Assembly (NCBI GenBank): GCA_012513515.1
Contig: JAAZCA010000019.1
Coordinates: forward strand, 1 to 64,000
DNA length: 64,000 bases
Origin: Myxococcales bacterium
GTDB taxonomy: Bacteria; UBA10199; 2-02-FULL-44-16; JAAZCA01
Direction: 5' to 3'
Shown here: one piece after another, positions 30,974-40,451 of the stretch
How the letters are laid out: every line of letters starts with the position of its first letter
Numbering within the stretch: position 1 is the stretch's first letter
The notes under the pieces: model-generated
Told to the model about the DNA's origin: nothing
Seen by the model: only the letters and a program-made list of their open reading frames with translations
Databases searched by the model: none
Made by a program: the position numbers and the translations under genes

Positions 30974-31735
30974 ATGAAGCTTCTAGCGGTGAATATAGGG
31001 AACACGAGCTTTTCCGCGGCTATGATTTCAGACCGCAGGATAGTTGCGCGAGCCGGCATTCCTACCGGCTATGTCAGCTCCAAACGCGGGGTGAGGGCCC
31101 TTCTGAAATCGCTCAAGGACGAAGCAAGATTTTTGCCGGATGCGATATGCGTTTCGAGCGTCGTTCCTTCAGTGGAGGGGAAATGCAGGGCCGCTTGCGT
31201 CGGGCTTTTTTCACTGAAGCCGCTTTTTGCCTCACATGAAAATATCGGGATGAAGATCCGCGGCTATGATACGAAAAATATCGGTCCCGATCGCCTGCTT
31301 TGTTCGATGGCGGCGTATGATAAGTACCGAGATGCGCTGATAGTCATCGATGCCGGGAGCTGTATAACTATCGACGCGGTTTCCAAACGCGGGGAATTTT
31401 TGGGCGGCGCGATTCTTCCCGGTATAGAGATCTCCCTGTCGGCGCTGCAGGGCAGGACGGAACGCCTTCCGCGCGTGAAATTCAAAAAATCACGCTCGCC
31501 GGTGGGAAAGGATACAGAAGGGTGCATCCTATCGGGGATCAATTTTGGGATCGCCGGTGCGATTGAAAATATAATCTCAAAAATTTCCACTAAGATGGAA
31601 GCCGCCCCTCTCATCGTAGTAACCGGAGGGGATGCCGAAGCGATATTCACGCTTTATTCCGGATCAGCTTTTCTGGAGAGGGACCTCATTTTCGAAGGCC
31701 TGGTCACCTTCGCCAGAAGGACTTGCACAGTTTGA
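30974..31735 (+). CDS. coaX: Type III pantothenate kinase
   Basis: 253 aa. Phosphorylates pantothenate, the first step of CoA synthesis; needs a monovalent cation and resists CoA feedback. Seen: MKLLAVNIGNTSFSAA (phosphate-1 loop), NIGPDRLLCSMAAYDKY, VIDAGSCITIDAV with the catalytic Asp, FLGGAILPGIEISLSAL and the C-terminal VVTGGDAE. The ASKHA fold and length are typical. No strong ribosome site is visible at ATG 30974. It appears monocistronic here, without the common birA neighbour. Confidence 0.93.
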   Translation: MKLLAVNIGNTSFSAAMISDRRIVARAGIPTGYVSSKRGVRALLKSLKDEARFLPDAICVSSVVPSVEGKCRAACVGLFSLKPLFASHENIGMKIRGYDTKNIGPDRLLCSMAAYDKYRDALIVIDAGSCITIDAVSKRGEFLGGAILPGIEISLSALQGRTERLPRVKFKKSRSPVGKDTEGCILSGINFGIAGAIENIISKISTKMEAAPLIVVTGGDAEAIFTLYSGSAFLERDLIFEGLVTFARRTCTV

Positions 31736-31795
31736 ATTCGGCAATTTTCATGTTGAAGTCCCGAAGAGTGATCGAAGTGAGGATGAAATCCGATC

Positions 31796-31830
<35 letters not shown>

Positions 31831-31835
<5 letters not shown>

Positions 31836-31859
31836 CCGCCGGGGTTGCCGGCGGTTTTT
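31831..31859. terminator. Bidirectional terminator between coaX and the metalloprotease gene
   Basis: AAAAACCGCCGG and CCGGCGGTTTTT form a 12-bp stem with a small loop. The genes converge here, and the A-run and T-run allow function on both strands. Confidence 0.9.
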
Positions 31860-31881
31860 GTAATCAAGATCAAATCCTGTT

Positions 31882-33639
31882 TCAGAACTGTTTGATCTGC
31901 TGTGTCACTACCACGCCCGTGTCGGCGTTGACGTAAAACCTCACGTGTCCGAACGCGAACCTCCAGTAGAGGTCTTCAGCGGATTGTTTAGGGCCGACGC
32001 CCTTTGGCAGCACGACCAGTTCCGTTATGTCGCTGGCGGAGGTGATGCTCTCGGCGACCCTGAGCGCGTCCACAAATACCTCTCTCTCGATGACCTGTAT
32101 GTCGCGCTGAGCTCCCTTTTCGAGTTCATCGTATTCGCTGAGAGAAGGCCTCTCCTCTATTTGAGCCAGGACCCTGTCGTGATTATCGAGGATTGCGCGC
32201 GCGGTCTCGCGGGCCTTTTCCAGCGCTTGTCTAGGCTCGACCTTTACGGTCGGGTTTATTTTGATGTTTAAGCGTGCATCGCTTGAGGAATATGCGCGTG
32301 AGTCGCCATTTGCATCCTTGAAGACGATCAGCCCCGACCCCAAAACCCTCGCAACCTTGCCGCCTTCGGCGAAGGCGTATTGGAGCATGTGGGTTCTTGA
32401 GAGGTGCGGGCCATAAGCGGTAGGCTGCGGTATGAAGAGGAATGTGTCGGAGTGGTCGGCTATTATCCTTGCGAATTCGACTCCGAATTTGGTTCTTTTC
32501 CCGGTTGGCTTTTTATCCTTGCCGAACAGATCCCTGTTCATAGCCGCGGTCTTTATGATCTCCGCCAGTTTTGCGTAGTCCAAGCCATACTTCGAATTTC
32601 CTTCGACGAGCACTTTAGCACCAGCTAAGACTGCATCGACGAAGTCGGCAGGGCCCGGTTTATTCGTGGCGTAATGGAACCCATGTTCTAGCAACAAGGC
32701 GGCTCCGAGATCCATGGCTGCGCGCGTGTCGCGAAGGAGATCCTCCATCGCCAGCTTGGTGCTCCACCAGAATCCGCCGTAGATCTGTCCTCTGTCATGG
32801 ACCTCGGAGGATACGTCAGCGTATTTGAGTGAGTGAGCCACGGTCCTCAAACCCAGCGTCGGTCCATAGTTCCTTCCGATGTTGGGAGGAAAATCTTCAG
32901 AGAGTTCCGGGTCGTTGCGCATTAGCGCGACGATGCTGTCGGCAAACCCTTCATGTATGGCGCCGCCGTCCCCTGAATACCACTGGCTGAGGGCTGGGAT
33001 TATTCTGTCGAAAGCCAGATGCCCACCTTCGTGTCCAACGATATCATGATCGCTGGCAAGATGCCACTCGCCCACGCTTGACCTTCTGCCGGTTCCGAAT
33101 GTGAGATCGACAGCTGAAGGATTGTACCATGCGTTAACATCGTCGACCGCATTCACATTGATGAGGATCGGGAAGACGTTGGGGGCTATCTTCGCCATAT
33201 CGTAGCCGAGTGTACCCATGTATATCATGAGGCTGGTGAAGGCGTAGTAGGCTTGCACCTGATCGAAGCCGTCCGTGGTCACCAGGTTTTGCAAATACCC
33301 TCTGCTGTTCTTAGGCGGTTCCGGCGTGAAAGGACTCTGCATGAAATTTCCATTTAGCTGCGTTCGCCCCTTTACGCGAGCCCACTGGCCGATGAGTTCC
33401 TGCGATCCTTCGGGGAGGCCGGGGAGCGCGACCATCATCGTGCGCCCGTAGCTTGAGACGAGATTCGCATTTGTCCAGACCTGAGCGTTGTATGGAGTCG
33501 TTCGCGGAACGTTGGTCGGCAAATACCACCTGTGCTCGGGGCTGCATCCTATCGGCCTTGCTACTTGGATATATCCGAACGGAAATGCGATGCCAGCAGA
33601 CAGACCTGCCTCGGGGATACCTACGGCTGCGGATATCAT
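31882..33639 (-). CDS. Gluzincin-type zinc metalloprotease-like protein
   Basis: 585 aa. HEGGH at 203-207 is a HExxH zinc site, with Glu230 in AIHEGFADSI as the likely third ligand (the E-x2-x-D pattern of M4/M36-type gluzincins). DxxDIVGHEGGHLAF and the conserved context downstream (QIYGGFWWSTKLAMEDLL, ADFVDAVLAGAKVLVEG) fit an intact peptidase domain about 120-370. The C-terminal ~200 residues include an FTP/PepSY-like ending (DLYWRFAFGHVRFYVNADTGVVV). No signal peptide is visible from ATG 33639, which has AAGGAG at good spacing, so export is uncertain. Substrate unknown. Divergent from pntAA. Confidence 0.72.
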   Translation of the reverse strand: MISAAVGIPEAGLSAGIAFPFGYIQVARPIGCSPEHRWYLPTNVPRTTPYNAQVWTNANLVSSYGRTMMVALPGLPEGSQELIGQWARVKGRTQLNGNFMQSPFTPEPPKNSRGYLQNLVTTDGFDQVQAYYAFTSLMIYMGTLGYDMAKIAPNVFPILINVNAVDDVNAWYNPSAVDLTFGTGRRSSVGEWHLASDHDIVGHEGGHLAFDRIIPALSQWYSGDGGAIHEGFADSIVALMRNDPELSEDFPPNIGRNYGPTLGLRTVAHSLKYADVSSEVHDRGQIYGGFWWSTKLAMEDLLRDTRAAMDLGAALLLEHGFHYATNKPGPADFVDAVLAGAKVLVEGNSKYGLDYAKLAEIIKTAAMNRDLFGKDKKPTGKRTKFGVEFARIIADHSDTFLFIPQPTAYGPHLSRTHMLQYAFAEGGKVARVLGSGLIVFKDANGDSRAYSSSDARLNIKINPTVKVEPRQALEKARETARAILDNHDRVLAQIEERPSLSEYDELEKGAQRDIQVIEREVFVDALRVAESITSASDITELVVLPKGVGPKQSAEDLYWRFAFGHVRFYVNADTGVVVTQQIKQF

Positions 33640-33892
33640 AACGAACTCCTTTTCTCTCCCCCGATATCTGGAACTCTAGTATGACGCAGGGTTCCAAGTC
33701 AATCCATCTTATTTCTTTTTATGGGGAGAATAGGGCTTCGATGGTGTTGACAATGCGCCCCCCCGGTAGTAGCAGAACGCTGTTTGCCTCAAGGGGTGTC
33801 CCCTTTTGATCTTTGTAAATAGTGTAATTGATAGCCGTATTTCAAATTGACTGTCGCCTCGCAATGAGGCGGCCATGGGAGAGAGGGATATC

Positions 33893-35053
33893 ATGCTGAT
33901 CGGTATACCGAAGGAGATTCTTCATCACGAAAATCGTGTCGCGGCCACGCCGGAGACGGTTAAAAAGTACAGGGAGATGGGTTTTGAGGTCCTGGTAGAG
34001 GGCGATGCCGGAAAGGGGGTTTATGTTTCCGATGAACAATATCGCGAGGCCGGCGCCAGGGTCCTTACCGATGCGGTCGAGCTCTTTCAACAGTCAGACA
34101 TAATCCTGAAGGTCAAACAACCGTGTCCTAACGAGCGCTATGGAAAGCACGAAGCTGAGATGATAAAAGAGGGAGGGACCTTGATCACCTTCCTTCATCC
34201 GGCCGCCCCTTCCAACCACTCGATGATAAAGACATTGAGAGATCGCAGAATTCTCTCTTTCACGATGGACAGCATACCACGTACCTCCCGCGCCCAAAAG
34301 ATGGATGCCCTTACCTCAATGAGCACGATAACCGGTTATAAATCCGTACTGGTCGCCGCAGGGCATCTGCCGCAATTTATTCCGATGGTCGGAACAGCCA
34401 TAGGGATGACAAAACCGGCGAAGGTTTTAGTCATAGGTGCTGGGGTGGTGGGACTTCAGGCCCTTGCGACTGCAAAGCGTCTTGGTGGAATAACTACCTG
34501 CGTAGATATTCGACCGGAGGCTAGGGAAGAGGCCAAGAGCCTCGGAGCGAAGGTCGGCGAGTTCGAAGTTCCCGTCGAACTTGCAAAAGGGGAGGGAGGT
34601 TACGCAAAGGCGCTTCCCAAGGAATGGATTGAGAAGGAACGCGCATTTTTGGCTCCGATTGTGGCGGATTCGGACATCATAATACTCAGCGCTCTGGTCC
34701 CCGGGGAGGTCGCCCCGGTCCTGATTACCGAAAAGATGATAGCCGGTATGCGTCCGGGCTCCGTCATCGTGGATGTTTCTGTCGATCAGGGCGGTAATTG
34801 CGAGGCCACTAAACCGGGCGAAGAGGTAAGGGTCCACGATGTGATGGTCAGCGGAGTACAGAACATACCTGGAAGCGTGCCCGTGCATGCGAGTTGGCTC
34901 TATGCGAACAACATGGTTCAGTATCTGTCAAATCTGTACAAGCAGGGCCCTGGACAGATCGACTGGAATGACGATATAGTGAAAGCCACCCTTGTCACCA
35001 AGAACGGCGAGATAGTTCACGATGGCGCGAGAAAGGCGATGGGGTTGGCATAA
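33893..35053 (+). CDS. pntAA: NAD(P) transhydrogenase subunit alpha, part 1
   Basis: 386 aa from ATG 33893 (GGGAGAGAGG at 6 nt); ATG 33875 is less likely. NAD(H)-binding domain I of the proton-pumping transhydrogenase, which swaps hydride between NADH and NADP. It is related to alanine dehydrogenase, but the next two genes settle the identity. Seen: IGIPKEILHHENRVAATPETV, the Rossmann loop VLVIGAGVVGLQALATAKRLG, and SVIVDVSVDQGGNCE. Cytoplasmic face of the membrane complex. Confidence 0.94.
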   Translation: MLIGIPKEILHHENRVAATPETVKKYREMGFEVLVEGDAGKGVYVSDEQYREAGARVLTDAVELFQQSDIILKVKQPCPNERYGKHEAEMIKEGGTLITFLHPAAPSNHSMIKTLRDRRILSFTMDSIPRTSRAQKMDALTSMSTITGYKSVLVAAGHLPQFIPMVGTAIGMTKPAKVLVIGAGVVGLQALATAKRLGGITTCVDIRPEAREEAKSLGAKVGEFEVPVELAKGEGGYAKALPKEWIEKERAFLAPIVADSDIIILSALVPGEVAPVLITEKMIAGMRPGSVIVDVSVDQGGNCEATKPGEEVRVHDVMVSGVQNIPGSVPVHASWLYANNMVQYLSNLYKQGPGQIDWNDDIVKATLVTKNGEIVHDGARKAMGLA

Positions 35054-35076
35054 ACTCAGGAAAGGTAGAATAAATC

Positions 35077-35367
35077 ATGACTGATCTTTACGTTCTGCTG
35101 GGCGTGTTCGGAGGATCTCTTCTGGTCAGCTATTTCCTGGTCTCAAAGGTCCCGCCGCTTCTCCATACTCCGCTTATGTCCATGACTAATGCGATTTCGG
35201 GCGTGACTATCATCGGTGCGCTGATTCTATTTTCTACATCGATGAATGTTATCGAAAAGATCATAGGCTCTGTCGCTCTGCTCATGGCGACCTTCAACGT
35301 CATCGGGGGCTTTGCGATAACCGATCGCATGCTCGGTCTTTTCAAAAAGCGCAAGGAGGAGGCGTGA
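35077..35367 (+). CDS. pntAB: NAD(P) transhydrogenase subunit alpha, part 2
   Basis: 96 aa with three to four membrane helices (LYVLLGVFGGSLLVSYFLV, NAISGVTIIGALILF, IIGSVALLMATFNVIGGFAITDRML) and the conserved HTPLMSMTNAISG. It forms part of the proton channel. Its stop overlaps the pntB start (GTGA). Confidence 0.95.
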   Translation: MTDLYVLLGVFGGSLLVSYFLVSKVPPLLHTPLMSMTNAISGVTIIGALILFSTSMNVIEKIIGSVALLMATFNVIGGFAITDRMLGLFKKRKEEA

Positions 35368-36770
35368 ATTCATCAGTTTCGATTATAGTTGATGCCCTGA
35401 TAGTCCTGATACTCTTTGTGGGGCTCGCTCAGTTTCGGAATCCCAAGGGGGCGAGAAAGGGAAACGCCATGGCCGCAATCGCTATGATGTGCGGCATACT
35501 GGTTGTATTTTTTCACGATGGCCTTGCCTATCCCGCACTCGTTTTGCCCTTGCTTATCATAGGTGCCGTAGTCGGATGGGCTGTCGCGGCTAAGGTCACG
35601 ATGATACACATTCCGGGAATGGTAGCTTTCCAAAATGGGGCCGGTGGGGCTGCGGCGCTTCTGGTCTCTTTCATAGAACTCTGGAGAGGCGGGGGGGGCG
35701 AGGGTTTGATGGTGATCTCTAAGGTCTCGGGGCTTTTGGGGGTGATAGTGGGTGCCGGAACGTTCAGCGGCAGCATGGTCGCAAGCGCAAAGCTCATGGG
35801 AATGATGAATCCAAAACCGTCGGTTCTCAAGTTCCATGATTCAATCATGGCCTTTCTTACAATTGCGATAGTTATCCTTTCATTTTTTGTAGGGAGTTCC
35901 AATCCTGTAGCTGTGATCGCTGTTCCTGCTGCGCTGGCTGTTTTAGGATGTGCGTTGGGAATCATATTTTCCATCCGCATAGGCGGTGCTGATATGCCAG
36001 TGCTCATTTCTTTTCTAAATACGACTTCAGGTGTAGCTGCTGCGTTTTGTGGAATCATAGTCAGCAATCGCCTTTTGATTTCCGCAGGCGCGATCGTCGC
36101 GGCTTCCGGTTCGATACTTACGTACATGATGTGCAAGGCTATGAACCGGAGCATGCTCAAGGTGTTCTGGGGAGGTTCTCTTTCAGATGGCATGGCGGCT
36201 GCTACTGAGCCGGTTTTAAACGAAATTTCCGGTGCCGCTTCCGGCGATCCGCTGGAAAGGGCGGTGGAGGCGCTTGGTTCCGCAAAGAGCGTCGTAATAG
36301 TTCCCGGATACGGCATGGCGATAGGTCAGGCGCAATTCAGAGTGAATGAATTAGCGCAGCTCCTTGAAAAGGCCGGCAAGGAGGTTCGCTTTGCGATTCA
36401 TCCGGTGGCGGGGCGAATGCCGGGGCACATGAACGTCCTTCTTGCTGAAGCCGATGTCCCCTATGACAAACTTTTCGAGATGGATGCGATAAATCCATCA
36501 TTTCCGGAGACGGATGTAGCGATGGTCGTCGGCGCCTGCGATGTCGTCAATCCCTCTGCTATAGATAAACCAGGAACTCCTATAACTGGAATGCCTATCT
36601 TGAAGGTCTACGAGGCGAAAAGCGTCATAGTGTGCAATCTCGACGAAAAGCCGGGCTACTCCGGGGTTCCCAACTCACTGTATGAACAGCCGCACGCAAT
36701 CTTGCTCTTTGGGAATGCGCTGGAAACGGTCGGCAGCATCATAGATGGGATGTCAGTCAATCCGGCTTAA
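35364..36770 (+). CDS. pntB: NAD(P) transhydrogenase subunit beta
   Basis: 468 aa, GTG start at 35364 with AAGGAGGAGG upstream. The N-terminal half holds about eight to nine membrane helices (PGMVAFQNGAGGAAALLVSF, VGAGTFSGSMVASAKL). The C-terminal domain III binds NADP(H): VVIVPGYGMAIGQAQ, FAIHPVAGRMPGHMNVLLAEADVPYD, VVGACDVVNPSA and GYSGVPNSLYEQPHAILLFG. A terminator follows. The three-subunit arrangement is the alpha/deltaproteobacterial form, unlike the two-gene E. coli form. Confidence 0.96.
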   Translation: MNSSVSIIVDALIVLILFVGLAQFRNPKGARKGNAMAAIAMMCGILVVFFHDGLAYPALVLPLLIIGAVVGWAVAAKVTMIHIPGMVAFQNGAGGAAALLVSFIELWRGGGGEGLMVISKVSGLLGVIVGAGTFSGSMVASAKLMGMMNPKPSVLKFHDSIMAFLTIAIVILSFFVGSSNPVAVIAVPAALAVLGCALGIIFSIRIGGADMPVLISFLNTTSGVAAAFCGIIVSNRLLISAGAIVAASGSILTYMMCKAMNRSMLKVFWGGSLSDGMAAATEPVLNEISGAASGDPLERAVEALGSAKSVVIVPGYGMAIGQAQFRVNELAQLLEKAGKEVRFAIHPVAGRMPGHMNVLLAEADVPYDKLFEMDAINPSFPETDVAMVVGACDVVNPSAIDKPGTPITGMPILKVYEAKSVIVCNLDEKPGYSGVPNSLYEQPHAILLFGNALETVGSIIDGMSVNPA

Positions 36771-36809
36771 GTATAATGTTCTTATAAATCAACACGTTAA
36801 CCATGACGC

Positions 36810-36846
36810 GGCGGGGTGATGTCGATGCTGCACCCCGCCTTTTCTA
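36810..36846 (+). terminator. Terminator of the pnt operon
   Basis: GGCGGGGTG (36810-36818) pairs with CACCCCGCC (36831-36839), followed by TTTTCTATT. Confidence 0.88.
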
Positions 36847-36919
36847 TTCTGCAAAATCCGTCTAAAAAATCTTCATCAAATTTCGCAACAAAATCTTCAT
36901 AGGGGCGATAAGGTTGCAA

Positions 36920-39900
36920 ATGCCAAACAAAATCTCATTTAGATTTTTGTGTATCTTTGCCCTCCTGCTTTTTACCTCGTGCAGCGGGAGCAAGGGAGGG
37001 CATTTATTCAATTCAGATGGATCGCTGTATCCTGTGACGCCTTTTACGATCACGGATGATTCGCAGCTGATAGGTGGACCTGTGGCCCAGGGGCGCGTCG
37101 GCGATGTTCTTCTGCAGAACGATCGGATCAGGGTAATAATACAGAAACCTAGAAAAAATGCCGGTGTAAATTCCTTCGGTGGACACATAATCGATGCGGA
37201 TATAGTCAGAAAAGAGGGGGGGGCCGGACAGGATAACCTTGGTTCGCTCTTTCCGCTGGTGAATATCGAGTGGACGGTCAACAACCGCAACTACGAGGTG
37301 ATCTCGGATGGCTCCGACGGGTCGAATAAGATACTTCGTGCCTACGGAATAATAGACGTGTACGATTATCTCGATCTGGATTTTATAGGCGATGTTGCAG
37401 AGGCCGTTGCAGGGCAGCGCATAAGTTTTCCAAACAGGTTTGACGACAGGCGTAATCCATTCAATATCTACGAAGACTTGAGAAAAATCAGCAGGGAGGT
37501 TGTGACCGATTTTATTCTCGAGCCCGGCAAGAACTACGTCAGAATAGAGATGACTTTCAGAAACGATGGCGACCGCGATGTGAAGCTTCCTATTGGTCAG
37601 TTCATAAATGATTCGGGGCAGATTTCGATGTTGATACCGGGGGTTGGCTTTACGCCGGATCTCATGACCCAGCTGGGCAGCAACACTCCCGCTATGATCT
37701 TCGCCGGATTCGAAGGGGTCGACGTCTCCTACGGATTTTTCTTCGACCCATCGCAGTTCGTAAATTCCGAGACCGGCGACTATCTGACGACAACTTCAGT
37801 CAGCTATTCAGGTGTGAACGGAATAATCTTCGGAGAAGAATTTCTCAAGCTCACCCCGCTCGGCGGTGGTGATCCGGCGATAAATTTTACCATCCCGGCT
37901 GGGGAGTCCAGGACGGTGAAGAGCATCTTCGTCGTGGGCGACGGCTCGGCAGGCTCGGTGTTCGATGCAGGGCTTGCTGCGATAGGCGTAGCGGCGCGAC
38001 CGATAACCGGTTCGGTTGTGGACTCAGATGGGAATCCCGTCGAAGGGGCTACTGTCGCAGTTATGCACAAAGGATCGACTCTTATCACCTATCGTACGAA
38101 TTCCTCCGGAGGTTTTGGAGGGCTTCTTCCAACAGGTGGCGATTCAAAATCCCGTCTGTTCGGCAGAGGTAAGTACAGCATCATCGTGGAATACCCCGGG
38201 TATCACCTCAACGGGACATCCGATGCGGGTGAATGTTCGCCCGGAGATATCGATCTCTTTGCAGAGGCGAAGGCACACGTCGTTTGCACGCTCGGCGAGA
38301 CGGGGACTGTTGAAATGACAGGCCCGGTGATTGACGATGAGACTGGAGATGCCATCCCTGCGAGGCTTACGATAGTCGGCGAGGACCCGAGCCCGAACAA
38401 GGTAGGTTCGGCCGGGCGCTTCAGGTCTACGATATACTGGGAGCTGACGTTTGGGATTTCTGGCTTTAAATACATCGGCGTCGACGGCAGCTTCGATCTT
38501 ACGGGCGAGAAGTCTTTCAATATAGAGCCTGGGATTTACAGATTCGTGATAACCCATGGTCCGGAATATACTTCGCATGAACAGGTAGTCGAAGTTTCGG
38601 CCGGCTCGAAGATATCGCTTTCGAATATCGTTCTTTCGCGTGCTACAAGAACCCCAGGTTATATAGGGGCGGACTTGCACGTTCACTCTATCGTCAGCCC
38701 TGATTCAAATATGCCTCTGGAGCTCAGAGTTTTATCCGCAGCCGCCGAAGGCATCGACGTGCTTCAATCTACGGACCACGATTTTCTTTTGGATTATTCG
38801 GATGCCCTTTCGAACGCTGTCAAAATGGGAATCGTCAGGGCCGATTCAATAAAGGTTTCAGTGGGGGATGAAGTCACCCCCAATCATTACGGGCATCTTA
38901 ATGTTTTTCCCCTGCTTGCGGATCCTCTCGATCCCGAGGGGGGCGCGGTTGATTGGAGCGCGTCGGATCGCGATGAGGTTTCACCCTCTCCCGACTACGG
39001 CCTTTCCTTAGACGATCTTATCTCGCGCCTCAGGGAGGACCCTGGTGAGGAGGTAATTCAGATCAATCACATCATGGATAACCCCACAGGCCTTCCTCTC
39101 GCCAGCGGCTGGGTGACGACGCCATTTTATATGGATACGCATGGAGTCGCGCCCCTGGCTAGTTATGCCGATCCGGTTGAAAGAAGGATGGAGCCGCGTT
39201 CGAGCGGTACATCTTTTCCGTTGGAGTTTGGTACGAGTGCCCTGGTGACGACAGATTTCGATGCCATGGAACTGACGATCGGCCCTCATCAGCATGACGG
39301 TGACATATTTTTCAAGTCCGCGCTGCCGACATGGTTCAACATGCTCAATTTGGGTTTTCAGGTCACCGCTACTGCGTCATCCGACAGCCATAGGTCTGCG
39401 GCCAATCCCATGGGGCTGCCGAGGAATTACATAGCGAGCAGCGTCGATCCGCGCGACGCCATCGGAGGCGGATATTCCGATATCGATCTCGAAGAATATG
39501 CGATCTCCATCAAGGGTGGAAGGGTAACCGTATCCTGCGGGCCGGTTGTGATGATGTTTGCAAAAAATGAATCCGGCGAAAAGGTTTCGATAGGAGAAAA
39601 AATATCGGGCCGCGATATAGAAATCACAGTATCGGTTAGCGCCCCCTCTTGGGCGTGGTTCGACACTGTGGAAATTTACGCGAACTCCGAGCCGATTCCA
39701 GTCGACGACGATACAGGAATTCCGATGCAGGGCTCCGCAGCGGACCCCGCCGACTTCTACAAACCGTATCATCTTCCAAAATATACATACAATACCTCGC
39801 GGGTTTTCAGGCTTTCCGACGGCACTCTTGAGAATTGGAGCGAAGAAGGGGGGGTCATAAATGCCAGCCTTTCGTTCAAGATGAACTTTAGCGAGGATTC

Positions 39901-40150
39901 ATGGGTGGTCGCGCTCGCTCGCGGGACGAGGAAGACAGACGGGTATAGGTCCCTCTTTCCGGTGGTGACCAATGTGCTTGTCAAAAGCGGCAATGAGCCG
40001 GAGGAATTCGATCCTGCCGACCTTTCATCCTTTCATGTTGACAAGAAGGTCGGCGCTGTGGCGTGGGGACTTAGCAATCCTATCTATGTGGATGTCGACG
40101 GCGATGGCTTTCAGGCAAAATGGAAGAAATACTCTCCGGTTTCGAAATAA
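36920..40150 (+). CDS. CehA/McbA-type metallohydrolase lipoprotein with PHP-like domain
   Basis: 1076 aa from ATG 36920. The signal peptide ends in lipobox FTSC, so it is a lipid-anchored envelope protein. Residues ~30-350 form a beta-rich domain. About 355-440 is a carboxypeptidase-regulatory-like repeat (ITGSVVDSDGNPVEGATVAV, TNSSGGFGGLLPTGG), and a second beta-sandwich region follows. Residues ~590-880 carry PHP-like metal ligands: GADLHVHSIVSPDS, STDHDFLLDY, VSVGDEVTPNHYGHLN, INHIMD and ASSDSH. This set is characteristic of CehA/McbA phosphoesterase-like enzymes. Substrate unknown; a phosphodiester or amide on the cell surface is possible. The C-terminus is beta again. It stands alone after the pnt terminator. 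Confidence 0.8.
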   Translation: MPNKISFRFLCIFALLLFTSCSGSKGGHLFNSDGSLYPVTPFTITDDSQLIGGPVAQGRVGDVLLQNDRIRVIIQKPRKNAGVNSFGGHIIDADIVRKEGGAGQDNLGSLFPLVNIEWTVNNRNYEVISDGSDGSNKILRAYGIIDVYDYLDLDFIGDVAEAVAGQRISFPNRFDDRRNPFNIYEDLRKISREVVTDFILEPGKNYVRIEMTFRNDGDRDVKLPIGQFINDSGQISMLIPGVGFTPDLMTQLGSNTPAMIFAGFEGVDVSYGFFFDPSQFVNSETGDYLTTTSVSYSGVNGIIFGEEFLKLTPLGGGDPAINFTIPAGESRTVKSIFVVGDGSAGSVFDAGLAAIGVAARPITGSVVDSDGNPVEGATVAVMHKGSTLITYRTNSSGGFGGLLPTGGDSKSRLFGRGKYSIIVEYPGYHLNGTSDAGECSPGDIDLFAEAKAHVVCTLGETGTVEMTGPVIDDETGDAIPARLTIVGEDPSPNKVGSAGRFRSTIYWELTFGISGFKYIGVDGSFDLTGEKSFNIEPGIYRFVITHGPEYTSHEQVVEVSAGSKISLSNIVLSRATRTPGYIGADLHVHSIVSPDSNMPLELRVLSAAAEGIDVLQSTDHDFLLDYSDALSNAVKMGIVRADSIKVSVGDEVTPNHYGHLNVFPLLADPLDPEGGAVDWSASDRDEVSPSPDYGLSLDDLISRLREDPGEEVIQINHIMDNPTGLPLASGWVTTPFYMDTHGVAPLASYADPVERRMEPRSSGTSFPLEFGTSALVTTDFDAMELTIGPHQHDGDIFFKSALPTWFNMLNLGFQVTATASSDSHRSAANPMGLPRNYIASSVDPRDAIGGGYSDIDLEEYAISIKGGRVTVSCGPVVMMFAKNESGEKVSIGEKISGRDIEITVSVSAPSWAWFDTVEIYANSEPIPVDDDTGIPMQGSAADPADFYKPYHLPKYTYNTSRVFRLSDGTLENWSEEGGVINASLSFKMNFSEDSWVVALARGTRKTDGYRSLFPVVTNVLVKSGNEPEEFDPADLSSFHVDKKVGAVAWGLSNPIYVDVDGDGFQAKWKKYSPVSK

Positions 40151-40451
40151 ACTCTATGGGAGTGGCGAAGACTTGTTCCTGTTGTGATGTCTGGGCTTGA
40201 ACTGGTGCATGCCTGTCCCTGTCCCTGCCTGCCTGTCAGACGGAGCAAAACGATCCAAATCAATCCAGGTTGACATGGGCTATCCTTAAAATCGATTATT
40301 AGATTATTTTTATGGAGAGATCGTACCTGTAAAAAGGGTGATTCAGAGTTCGAAGTTCTTTGTAGCTACTAATGAATAAAATTTGTAAATGTAAATGGAT
40401 ATGGAATTGCACGTTTTTCAAGTTAGAGAAAAATATTTTTTAAATTCTGTT
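40151..40451. other. 301-nt spacer before the RAYT gene
   Basis: No gene. It holds a CCTGTC/CCTGCC-rich short tandem run (about 40211-40237), the left inverted repeat of the RAYT element (40235-40250) and AT-rich DNA near 40370-40440. Confidence 0.55.
40235..40250. repeat. Left inverted repeat of the RAYT element
   Basis: GTCAGACGGAGCAAAA matches the reverse complement of 41281-41296 at 15 of 16 positions. The pair brackets the transposase gene. Confidence 0.7.

Noticed and set aside
35528-36316. 262-codon open frame on the minus strand
   Set aside because: Antisense to pntB, which is plainly coding; Pro/Thr/Ser-rich shadow.
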